This document shows, piece after piece, positions 41,315 through 48,897 of a stretch of DNA of 48,897 bases (its first letter is position 1; the number at the start of each line of letters is the position of its first letter). The position numbers and the translations under genes were made by a program. The stretch is from contig JADGFI010000042.1 of the NCBI GenBank assembly GCA_016743945.1, forward strand, positions 1 to 48,897, written 5' to 3'. This stretch comes from Desulfobacteraceae bacterium. Lineage in GTDB: Bacteria; Desulfobacterota; Desulfobacteria; Desulfobacterales; Desulfobacteraceae. The notes under the pieces were generated by a model. It did not search any database. It had not been told where the DNA came from and saw only the letters and a program-made list of their open reading frames with translations.

Positions 41315-41458
41315 TTTACGTGTTGATATTGTCTTTTCGAGGCCCCACTTTAATATCAAAATGAGACCGCTAAAAGCCCGATCTATATGCCAGGTCATGT
41401 GGGAGGGCTCCTCGATAATGGGAGATCCTATCCCAATGGGCATTTTTTTCTCAGTAAA

Positions 41459-42574
41459 TTACATAGCGAACACATCTGATACCCACTTAGATATGCTGAG
41501 CAAATCAAACCCCCAAGTACTAAGCATTGCCGATATAAAAAATGCATCTAATGCAGACGCCGTGGCTTTAATTTTCCAGTGACGAGTATCCCCATAGTCA
41601 AAATCGTTTCCGGAGGATTCCCACAACTCGTACCATTTCAATTCGATGTATTGTCGAGGTATTGCAACAAAGAAAACTCCGACTATGGAGAGCGCTATTT
41701 GAGAAGCCAGTAAGTTGCTTGTGTTCCCAAGTGGAGAAATAGCCCACACAATAATATTAAGAGCGTAGGCTGCAGCAATCCCCTTGGTGAGGAGATAGGT
41801 TTTAGTGAAAGCTTCTAATCTACTTTGAAGAACAGTGAAGGTATCAATTTTGTCAATAGAGCCAGCGTTGCCGGCTCTAATGACCTCGGTCGCCAAAGAG
41901 ATAAAGCATGATGCGGATAATAGCGTTACAAATAACAACGTAAAATTTAGAACAACATAATAATACCCGACGCGATTTAGTGCTCTTACTCCATTTCCAG
42001 CATCCGCCATAAACCAGTAGATTCTTGCCTGCTTTGCTACTATGTCCGAAGGGTGCAAGACGTCAAACATGTAATTTGTAATAAATCCAGTGCAAATAAG
42101 AAGAGCAAAAAATAATACAAGTGGAAATCGATATTTGCGGCGATTCGATTCGTCTGGGGATGACTTTTCATCCGCGTAATCAGCCAGATCACCCCAATGA
42201 GAAATTGATTTATTTATTATTGCTATCCCAAGGGTTACGTAAATTGGGCAAGCAAATGAATATAGAAATATATTCCATCCATCTTGAATAAAATAACGAA
42301 TCTCAGTTCTCTCACCTATAAACGTTCCTTCGATGACACAAAGCGCAGCGGTCACAATCAAACAAAAGAACAACGCTATAAGATACACCAATATATAGAA
42401 ATTTTTGTTTATTGGAGATCCTATCGTTTTTGTTAACTCGTTGGGTATGTTTGGTGTAATGGATAATATTATCCTTTTAAATGCCCTTGAAAACGGCGAC
42501 AGAGGTTTTCCAATCACGAGCAATCCCTTAAGTAGAAAAATCCGCCAATCAGAATATGGTGAGTCTTTTATCAT
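41459..42574 (-). CDS. Membrane protein of unknown function, about six transmembrane helices
   Basis: I do not recognise the family of this 371-residue protein. Hydrophobic helices are visible at FYILVYLIALFFCLIVTAAL, NIFLYSFACPIYVTLGIAII, FPLVLFFALLICTGFITNYM, VVLNFTLLFVTLLSASCFIS, a helix near IAAAYALNIIVWAI and LASQIALSIVGVFFVAIP. Positively charged stretches lie between helices 2 and 3. AGGAA precedes the ATG. It lies between two attC-like sites in the defence island, so it could be a membrane effector or partner of the TIR protein, or an unrelated cassette. Confidence 0.6.
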   Translation of the reverse strand: MIKDSPYSDWRIFLLKGLLVIGKPLSPFSRAFKRIILSITPNIPNELTKTIGSPINKNFYILVYLIALFFCLIVTAALCVIEGTFIGERTEIRYFIQDGWNIFLYSFACPIYVTLGIAIINKSISHWGDLADYADEKSSPDESNRRKYRFPLVLFFALLICTGFITNYMFDVLHPSDIVAKQARIYWFMADAGNGVRALNRVGYYYVVLNFTLLFVTLLSASCFISLATEVIRAGNAGSIDKIDTFTVLQSRLEAFTKTYLLTKGIAAAYALNIIVWAISPLGNTSNLLASQIALSIVGVFFVAIPRQYIELKWYELWESSGNDFDYGDTRHWKIKATASALDAFFISAMLSTWGFDLLSISKWVSDVFAM

Positions 42575-42615
42575 TGATATATTCCTGTGTATATACTTTG
42601 GCTGGTGTCTGTATA

Positions 42616-42654
42616 GCCCAACGCCCCAGTTAAATGATAGATTAACGGTTGCTT
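42616..42654 (-). other. attC-like site (b), weak
   Basis: On the minus strand the site ends GTTGGGC (fits GTTRRRY), and CCGTTAAT pairs with ATTTAACTGG if two T residues are unpaired. The opposite core reads AAGCAAC and deviates. The remaining gap to 42878 holds another dyad (GAGCGC/GCGCTC near 42707-42735) but no gene. Confidence 0.35.
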
Positions 42655-42878
42655 ACTTCTATAACTCATTAAATACGTCTGGGTAGGTACCCCACACCCC
42701 GAAATAGAACGCCGCGCTCTGCGGCAAATTTGGAGCGCAATAGAAAGTTTGTCCGACAGCAGCGCCTTATTATGTGCTACCCTCGTCTTACTCTAACAGT
42801 TAGAATGCGACCAAAATCGGACATTATTTTAATCTGCGCCAATCTCGTGAATTAACTCATACGCTTGCTAACGTGTAT

Positions 42879-44705
42879 TTATTCTTCTGTAGGATTAATT
42901 AAACCGCGCATTCGCCATCTGTTGTCGTTAACCAAAGACTCAAACGATACACCGTTCGACAACGTCAAATTGTCCGCATGATCAGTCACGATGATTTGTG
43001 GACTAAAACCGTTCTCCTGCTCTAGCTCATTGCAATAAACCGAGAGCTGGCTGAATAGATTTTCAACAGCTTGAATGTCTTCATCGATATTTTGATCAAC
43101 ATTTAGCGTCTTACGCTGTTCAGCCTCTTGGCTTTTTTGCTCTTCAAAAGTTTCAGAGTTGTCTCGATTAAAATTAGGGAAATATACCTGGGTTGGCTGA
43201 TCAAAAAATAGTATTGATGGAATAGCGCATTTATCACTCAGCTCTGCAAAATATTTGTGCAATGCCAGAAATAGAGTCACATGGCAATATAACCAGTTTG
43301 CACCGCTGCCCATTGATCTTAAGTAGAATTTTTCATTATTGGGCGTTAAGTGATAAAGGTCAAATGTCTCAAATGAGAAGTGAAGGTTAATAGGCTTATA
43401 ACTGGCTTCAAATTCAAAATGATTACCAATTTTAGCCATATATTCATTTACTTTTGCAGAGGCATTTTCCAGTCCTTTTTGCACTTCGTATTGTTTAAGG
43501 TCTTTATTGATATCTTTAAGCTGTTTGTTTAGTACTTTAATTTGCTTTTCAAGCTCGGCATCATCGGCCATGTTGAGGGTATCGAGAAGCACAAGTAGTT
43601 TGGCCTTCTGTATCAAAACGCTTTCATACAGGCTCTTTTGTTCCGACAACTGTTTTTCTGTTTTCTCAATTTCCGTGATTTGCTGGTTTAACTCGGTCAA
43701 CTCCTTATCAAAAACTTCGATGTTACGTTGCACTTCAACCAAGGACGATTCAAACTTTGCTTTCATTGGGCGCGCTTGCGCAAGGTTACTCGATACTTTC
43801 GTAATAGCTTGCTGCAATTTTTCTGCACTTTCTCGCAAATTATCTTTTTCTGTATGGCAAAACGGGCAGACTGACGCTGATATGTGAACATGCTTTGGCG
43901 AGCTAAATTGCTTTACGTTATCAACAAAACGTTCTTCTTCTTGAATATGTTTGTTAATTGATGCAGCTTGTCGCTGCAACTTTCTAAGTTCGGCAGTCTT
44001 TTGAGAGCGCTGCAGCTTGAGTTGATTGTAGCGTTGGGTGGCCGCATCCGAATTGTGATTAATTTTTTCCGGTAAGATAATACTGTCGAGCTGGTCTTTA
44101 GCATCTTGCGGGTGGCATAGCACCTTTTCCAAAGATAGTGGCTCTTCTTTAAACCCCATCAAAGCATAAAGCTGGCTTAAAACAGGGCCAACGTTCTGTT
44201 TATAGCTTTCAGATGCTCGCTTGTTTGTCTCTTTCTTACGCTCTAAGCCTCGAACTTCTGAGCTTAACCGCTCTTTCTCTTGTGACAAGTGAAAGTATTT
44301 CTGATCAACTAAGCCTAAAAATATCTTGGTATGATCAATCGCCTGGTCACGTTTCTCCTTTTCATCAAATCGGTAAAATAGCGCATGTTTATTGGCAACA
44401 AGATTCTGATGCTGAAGAATAAACGATGAAAAACTACGTATTGAAGGGGTAGCCGCTTTAGCATTAAACCGCCTATTGGCTCTAGCAGCCAAAGATTCAT
44501 CCACATCATCTATATCTAAGAAAAAGTCTCTTAGATGCTTCTTAAACTTATCTAACGGGCGGAAATAGCTACGATTAAAATAATCACGATCAATATCGTC
44601 AGAATTGAATGACTCAACACGACGAAAAAAGGCCTTACTCGCTATGTCAGGATCACGCGCAATCACCATATCTTGTTCATTAGCCGAAAGCGTGTGATCA
44701 AGGAT
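42879..44705 (-). pseudogene. DUF3732-type coiled-coil ATPase, 5' end missing
   Basis: About 600 residues remain. A long coiled coil holds a zinc-hook-like CPFCHTEKDN (Rad50-like CxxC), followed by RSMGSGANWLYCHVTLFLAL (ABC signature-like) and a Walker B-like SILFFDQPTQVYF. These fit DUF3732 ATPases of three-component ABC-type defence systems. The N-terminal Walker A part is absent: the frame closes at TAA 44706-44708 next to the IS21-type element, and the first ATG (44669) has no ribosome binding site. No effector or middle component is adjacent. The gene is probably inactivated by the insertion. Confidence 0.7.
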
Positions 44706-44866
44706 TTAATTCCGCCCCGAAATCAAGGAATGTAATTCCCCAACCTGTTTAATTCAAACCATCTAATTGCTTTAAATCTAATTCCCTTAAAAAGAAATTT
44801 TCAAAAATTTTATTCCTTCCATATAATTCCATTTCGTACCTAATGATGGTTTACATGGAGGGAGTG

Positions 44867-45310
44867 ATGGACCCCATACCTTGTCCCTGTTGCAATTCAT
44901 TTTTCGTTCCAAGAAATAAACTGCAGATTTTTTGTTCAAGACCGGATTGCCAAAGGGCCAGAAAAGCCCTTTGGCAAAAACAGAAATTGGCATGTGACCC
45001 AGGATACAAAAAAGATCAAAAACTGGCCAAGAATAAATGGCTTCAAAATACCCCCGGTTATTGGACAGACTATCGTCAAAGAAATCCTGAAAAAGCTGCC
45101 AGGAATCGCTCTTTACAGAAAATCAGGAACTGTAAAAGACAAGAAAATAAGGTGGCTTTCAGTACATCAAAAGCTATCGGTATTGCAAAGATGGACTCGA
45201 GCAAAGTCAGTAACCATAGGCTTTTAGGTCAATATTGGCTTGTTCCAACCGTTGCAAAGATGGACCCGGTAAAAATTTTTATCACTACAGCCCCAGTCTG
45301 TTCCACATAA
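44867..45310 (+). CDS. IS21-associated small zinc-finger-like protein
   Basis: The 147-residue protein starts MDPIPCPCCNSFFVPRN and continues with CSRPDCQRARKALWQKQKL, giving a CxxC...CxxxxC set typical of a zinc finger, then a lysine/arginine-rich region. GGAGGGA precedes ATG 44867. It is followed by a second small ORF and istA in the same direction. I believe similar proteins accompany this IS subgroup in deltaproteobacterial genomes, which is an impression rather than a search result. It may bind the IS DNA. Confidence 0.6.
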   Translation: MDPIPCPCCNSFFVPRNKLQIFCSRPDCQRARKALWQKQKLACDPGYKKDQKLAKNKWLQNTPGYWTDYRQRNPEKAARNRSLQKIRNCKRQENKVAFSTSKAIGIAKMDSSKVSNHRLLGQYWLVPTVAKMDPVKIFITTAPVCST

Positions 45311-45324
45311 TTGCAAAGATGGAC
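45183..45324 (+). repeat. Three copies of TTGCAAAGATGGAC
   Basis: The 14-mer occurs at 45183, 45252 and 45311 (spacing 69 and 59 nt), twice in the end of the small ORF (encoding AKMD) and once after it. Spaced direct repeats near an IS21 transposase gene may be protein-binding sites. Confidence 0.45.
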
Positions 45325-45388
45325 TCGGGGACTTGGAAAAAGTTTTGTGTTACAGAGGTCATGAAACCCATCAGATCAGGAGGGCATC

Positions 45389-45709
45389 ATGATAAGAAAA
45401 AAAGTACTTATTCAGGACCGAATACGCCGTACCGGCAAGAGTTTTTGTTTTATCCCGCACCGTTTCCTTACAGACGGATTTTTACAATCATTGACCCGGC
45501 ATGAACTGGCATTATATCTGTTCCTTGTATTGGCCTCAGACAAGAATGGCCTTTCCTATTACGGAGACAAAAGCATCTGCTCTAAGCTGGGCCTTAAGGA
45601 GCAAGACTATCTTTTTGCCCGTAGCTGTTTGATCCACAAAGACCTTATCGTATATGATGGCACCCTGTTCCAGGTGCTTTCCCTGCCGCCAAGTGCCCAT
45701 AAAATATAG
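45389..45709 (+). CDS. IS21-associated small helical protein, putative HTH
   Basis: The 106-residue protein reads FCFIPHRFLTDGFLQSLTRH, then ELALYLFLVLASDKNGLSYY and ICSKLGLKEQDYLFARSCL. The middle looks like a replication-initiator/winged-helix fold. Its stop is 10 nt before istA, so it is probably cotranscribed. I do not recognise a family by name. Confidence 0.55.
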   Translation: MIRKKVLIQDRIRRTGKSFCFIPHRFLTDGFLQSLTRHELALYLFLVLASDKNGLSYYGDKSICSKLGLKEQDYLFARSCLIHKDLIVYDGTLFQVLSLPPSAHKI

Positions 45710-45718
45710 GAAGAAACA

Positions 45719-47197
45719 ATGATTGATATGAGAATGGTGTTTGAAATCCATCGGTTAAAAGATATGGGAATGTCCAATCGAGAAATAGCATCAGCAATTG
45801 GTTGCAGCAGAAAAACAGTATCAAAGTATATCGCCAATCCAGAGCTGAAACCATCCAAAAGGAAAGGCCGGACACTGAAACTGTCACCATATCACGACTA
45901 TATCCGGGAAATAATAAACAAATATCCAAAACTCAAAGCCCCTGTTGTTTTACGTCAGATACAAGGAAAGGGTTTTGATGGTGAAATAAGCATTTTGAGG
46001 GATTTTTTGCGTAAACTCCGGGGACAGTCCTTAACAAGGCAGGCGTATAGCCGGTTTGAATCAGAACCCGGGCAACAGATGCAGGTTGACTGGGGGCATT
46101 TTGGGGCCATCTCCTATGGAAAAACCAAAAGAAAGCTATATGGTCTAGCCGTTATCGAATCCCACAGCAGGATGCTTTACGTTTTTTTTACCCATAGCCA
46201 GAAACAAGAAGCCCTTCATCAGGCCTTATTTGATGCCTTCAAGTATTTTGGCGGAACTCCCGGAGAGCTTGTGGTGGATAACATGATCACAGCTGTGACG
46301 GAACGGACAGGCTCTCTGATACGCTTTAATGACAGATTTCTTAACTTTTTGCTCCCCTTTGGCATTAAGCCTGTGGCCTGCAATATCAGATCGCCTTACG
46401 AAAAAGGAAAAATTGAAAGGAGCATCCATTATATCAGGCACAACTTTTTGCCGTTAAAAGAATTTAACAACCTATCCCAACTCCAATCCCAGGCTATGGA
46501 ATGGTTGAACAACACAGCCAACACCAGGACACATAGTACTACGGGAGAAATCCCTGTAAAAAGGCTTCAAAGTGACCAGCTTAAAAAACTGCCGGATCTT
46601 GTCTCGGATTACAGGGAGATACAATCTTTGCATGTCCATAAAGATTTTGCTGTGAGATTTGACTCCAATACCTATACTGTTCCGGTTTGGGCAATAGGTA
46701 AAACGGCTGTCTTGAAGGCAGACCAAGAAAAAGTATGGGTATATTACAAGGCCCGATGCATTGCCGTCCATTCTCGGTCCTGGAAAAAACAAGAAAGAAT
46801 CGAACTCGAATCACATAAATCGCAACTCCATAAGCTTAGAAAAAGAAGACTTGCTGATAAAAACGTTCTTGCTTTTTTGTCTTTGGGACAGACGGCGCTC
46901 GATTATTTGAATGAACTTGAACAAAAAGGGTCTCCATTAAAAAAAGACATCCTCCGGATAATGACTCTGAAAGATGAATATGGTGACAGTTCTATGATTA
47001 TCGCCCTGAACAAAGCACTGGATCTAAAATTATATGGTGCGGATTATATCCAAAATATTCTTTACCAGGAGATGAAACCAAAAACCTGTCATCCCCCTGT
47101 GAAATTGAAAAAAAACATGCTCAACGAGATAAGGCTTTGTTCCCCCAATCTTGCCGAATATGATGCCCTGGTCCTCAAAAAAAGGAAGAAGATATGA
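45719..47197 (+). CDS. istA: IS21-family transposase IstA
   Basis: The 492-residue protein has an N-terminal helix-turn-helix (MGMSNREIASAIGCSRKTVS), then the DDE catalytic core: D124 in MQVDWG, D187 in LVVDNM, E233 in KGKIERSIHY, giving correct DDE spacing for the rve domain, and a C-terminal DNA-binding tail. AGGAAG lies upstream of the ATG. Its end overlaps istB by four bases. The length is normal for IstA and no lesion is seen, so the element may be active. Confidence 0.93.
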   Translation: MIDMRMVFEIHRLKDMGMSNREIASAIGCSRKTVSKYIANPELKPSKRKGRTLKLSPYHDYIREIINKYPKLKAPVVLRQIQGKGFDGEISILRDFLRKLRGQSLTRQAYSRFESEPGQQMQVDWGHFGAISYGKTKRKLYGLAVIESHSRMLYVFFTHSQKQEALHQALFDAFKYFGGTPGELVVDNMITAVTERTGSLIRFNDRFLNFLLPFGIKPVACNIRSPYEKGKIERSIHYIRHNFLPLKEFNNLSQLQSQAMEWLNNTANTRTHSTTGEIPVKRLQSDQLKKLPDLVSDYREIQSLHVHKDFAVRFDSNTYTVPVWAIGKTAVLKADQEKVWVYYKARCIAVHSRSWKKQERIELESHKSQLHKLRKRRLADKNVLAFLSLGQTALDYLNELEQKGSPLKKDILRIMTLKDEYGDSSMIIALNKALDLKLYGADYIQNILYQEMKPKTCHPPVKLKKNMLNEIRLCSPNLAEYDALVLKKRKKI

Positions 47198-47919
47198 ATA
47201 CTGTTAAAGAAAAGTTCAAAACATTAAGACTGAAAAATTGTGCACAAAATATAGAGAATATTATTGAACAGGCCAACCAAAAAAACCTGTCTCCCCTTCA
47301 AACCATTGAACGATTAATCGACATTGAAATCGAAGAGCGGAATAGAGCCAGGATGGCATTAAGGTTCAAGCAGTCCAGGCTTGATACAAAGGTCACGATT
47401 GATCAATTTGATTTTAATTATCACAAATCCCGGCAGACTCAAAAAAGTATAATTTTAAATCTTATGGACCTTGATTTTGTCGAAAATAAGAAAGACATCA
47501 TCATGATTGGCAACCCTGGTACGGGTAAGAGCTATTTAGTCAAATGTATCGCCTTTGCTGCGACCCAGGCTGGAATAAAAACACTTTTCACTACTGCCAT
47601 GGATATGGTCAATCATTTGATAGCAGCTGAAGCTGATCATAATTTGCTCAAAAAACTTAAATATTATCAATCACCGGATATTTTAGTCGTCGACGAGATC
47701 GGGTATCTTCCGCTTGGCCTGCAGGGATCAAATTTGATTTTCCAGGTAATCAGTGCAAGGCATGAGAAAAAATCTACTATGATTACAACCAACTTGCCAT
47801 TTGCCCAATGGGGAAACATTTTTGACAGCACTACTGTAGCCACAGCGATTGCCGACCGTCTTGTTTACAACTCTGATATCCTTGTATTGGAGGGCCCAAG
47901 TTATCGAAAGAGGAATTAA
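47194..47919 (+). CDS. istB: IS21-family helper ATPase IstB
   Basis: The 241-residue AAA+ ATPase has a Walker A at GNPGTGKSYL, a Walker B at ILVVDEIGYLPL and a sensor region STMITTNLPFAQWG. IstB assists IstA in target capture. It starts in an ATGA overlap with istA, which suggests translational coupling. The length is as usual for the family. Confidence 0.93.
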   Translation: MNTVKEKFKTLRLKNCAQNIENIIEQANQKNLSPLQTIERLIDIEIEERNRARMALRFKQSRLDTKVTIDQFDFNYHKSRQTQKSIILNLMDLDFVENKKDIIMIGNPGTGKSYLVKCIAFAATQAGIKTLFTTAMDMVNHLIAAEADHNLLKKLKYYQSPDILVVDEIGYLPLGLQGSNLIFQVISARHEKKSTMITTNLPFAQWGNIFDSTTVATAIADRLVYNSDILVLEGPSYRKRN

Positions 47920-47989
47920 TCAAATGTGATTAAAACCAGAAAAATCGGTTACTTTTTTAACCTGTATATAGTGCCTTTTGATCGTTTTT

Positions 47990-48709
47990 TTAAATATCAA
48001 AATGGACAGGTACGCTCAAACTCAGATGTGGAGTATTTTGAAATCCTGGTTTTGGGGCAAAAGCAAATCCCTGATCACAAACAATATTTAGAGCGTCGCT
48101 GATTTTTTGAGCAGACTCAAAGGATTCTGTTTTCATGATTGCATTGTCCCTTATTACACTTCGAATGCCTTTTTGTTTCATAGCCGCATCAAGGACATTA
48201 TGGCCATTAAAATAAATTTGCAATCGAAATGGACACCATGTAGGAACACGGACGTAACAAAGGCCTATATACTTATCAATAAAATAAAAATAATAATGCA
48301 AACATTTCCCAAGAACTGGCTTCAAATATGTTTTACCAGTTTTTTTATTGTGCCATGGCTTGTATGAAGGACATGCCTCCATAGCAGAAATAATATGAAC
48401 AAGACCAGGATGATCTCCTCTTGCCTTGATGATATTTTTTATTATTTTTTCTTTCCGAATATTTCTCTTCGGGAGAAATTGAATTTTGATCCCATTATTT
48501 GACGCAACTTTCTCGGCATTATTTCGGAGTTCTTCTTTGAACGGTGCAGCAAATTTTGGATAATCAAAAATTCTAATTTTATTTGAATAAAGATAACTGG
48601 TCATTCCTCCTGGGTAGCAGATTCCGGGAACAGTGCCTTGAATAATAACACGGTCGTAACAATGTAAAACACCAGATATTTGTTTGGAGTATCTTTCTGT
48701 AAAAAGCAT
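47990..48709 (-). CDS. Transposon-associated protein of unknown function, C-terminally truncated
   Basis: The 239-residue frame starts with AAGGAG upstream and carries conserved-looking blocks: CYDRVIIQGTVPGICYPGGM, GDHPGLVHIISAMEACPSYK, KCLHYYFYFIDKYIGLCYVR and PTWCPFRLQIYFNGHN. I associate this pattern with a family often seen near transposases, longer than this copy. After ISDALN (near 48085) the sequence looks non-homologous, which fits interruption by the IS21-type element. The role is unknown. Confidence 0.5.
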   Translation of the reverse strand: MLFTERYSKQISGVLHCYDRVIIQGTVPGICYPGGMTSYLYSNKIRIFDYPKFAAPFKEELRNNAEKVASNNGIKIQFLPKRNIRKEKIIKNIIKARGDHPGLVHIISAMEACPSYKPWHNKKTGKTYLKPVLGKCLHYYFYFIDKYIGLCYVRVPTWCPFRLQIYFNGHNVLDAAMKQKGIRSVIRDNAIMKTESFESAQKISDALNIVCDQGFAFAPKPGFQNTPHLSLSVPVHFDI

Positions 48710-48897
48710 AATTGACTCCTTTTAGTATTGGTATCTTTGGGAATCATTATACAACTTATTGAAAGTTGCTAAAACCTTTTTGGTTCTGGCTTGTCTAGGT
48801 TAGGTATTATAAAATTCAATCGGATCAAGTTGTAACTATTTGATATTAATAAAAATATTTTTTAACTAGACTTTTTATTATTTTTATTATAAGTATT

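Larger units (their letters stand above)
44706..48085 (+). mobile_element. IS21-family element with two accessory ORFs (approximate limits)
   Basis: istA (45719) and istB (47194) overlap by ATGA, and two small ORFs precede them. Limits are inferred from the genes cut on either side (DUF3732 at 44705 and the gene ending near 48090). The left end has several direct TAATTCC-type repeats (44708, 44733, 44779, 44825), as expected for transposase-binding ends of IS21. I could not find a clear matching right terminus. Confidence 0.6.

Overview
The window looks like a chromosomal segment of an anaerobic Desulfobacterota bacterium, most likely of the Desulfobacteraceae type. This is inferred from an octaheme c-type cytochrome, a flavodoxin/2[4Fe-4S] fusion, a DsrE-family remnant, repeated AraC/TonB-receptor modules and IS21/RIT-type mobile DNA. 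No rRNA or tRNA gene was found, so the taxonomic call is soft.

Region 1 (1-31367) is an outer-membrane uptake region. It holds four intact TonB-dependent receptors (TBDRs; 5568, 11125, 24268, 28140) and one decayed one (2672-3921). Four complete AraC regulators with a PchR-like layout (4478, 9779, 21811, 30366), one edge-truncated regulator (1-537) and one truncated remnant (31663) accompany them. Cargo genes vary between modules: a P1B-type metal ATPase, two paralogous Methyltransf_2-type SAM methyltransferases, a ZinT-like periplasmic metal-binding protein, a DUF4198 periplasmic protein and the remnant of an MFS transporter. The simplest reading is a set of regulator-receptor modules for metal-complex or tetrapyrrole-like ligands, each probably induced by its own ligand. 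Other genes are interspersed: a Crp/Fnr regulator beside a hydroxylamine-oxidoreductase-like octaheme cytochrome, a MarR regulator with an apparent operator pair controlling a flavodoxin-ferredoxin/MBL-hydrolase operon, an S9 peptidase lipoprotein, a HemG-like flavodoxin and a broken hybrid histidine kinase. Pseudogenes (TBDR, MFS, DsrE, histidine kinase, AraC) show active decay.

Region 2 (about 31861-37776) is made of nested tyrosine-recombinase trios. A 3.5-kb RIT-like element (32240-35718) with 48-bp inverted ends carries three recombinase genes. The first needs a -1 slip on an A9 run to be full length. The element is flanked on both sides, in inverted orientation, by the same fragment of a second recombinase trio. 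Both flanks are cut at the codons of the catalytic motif of that trio's first recombinase. The right flank keeps the second and third genes of that trio intact.

Region 3 (38187-44705) is a defence-type island, all on the minus strand: an HNH nuclease, a TIGR02391/Ymh protein, a TIR-like NADase-type protein, a six-helix membrane protein and a 5'-truncated DUF3732 ATPase. Four of the gaps hold short imperfect hairpins bounded by GCCCAAC/GTT-like cores, very close to the flanking genes. They resemble integron attC sites, so the block may be an integrase-less cassette array.

Region 4 (about 44706-48085) is an IS21-family element (istA/istB with two accessory ORFs). It abuts the truncated DUF3732 gene on the left and a C-terminally truncated gene of a transposon-associated family on the right.
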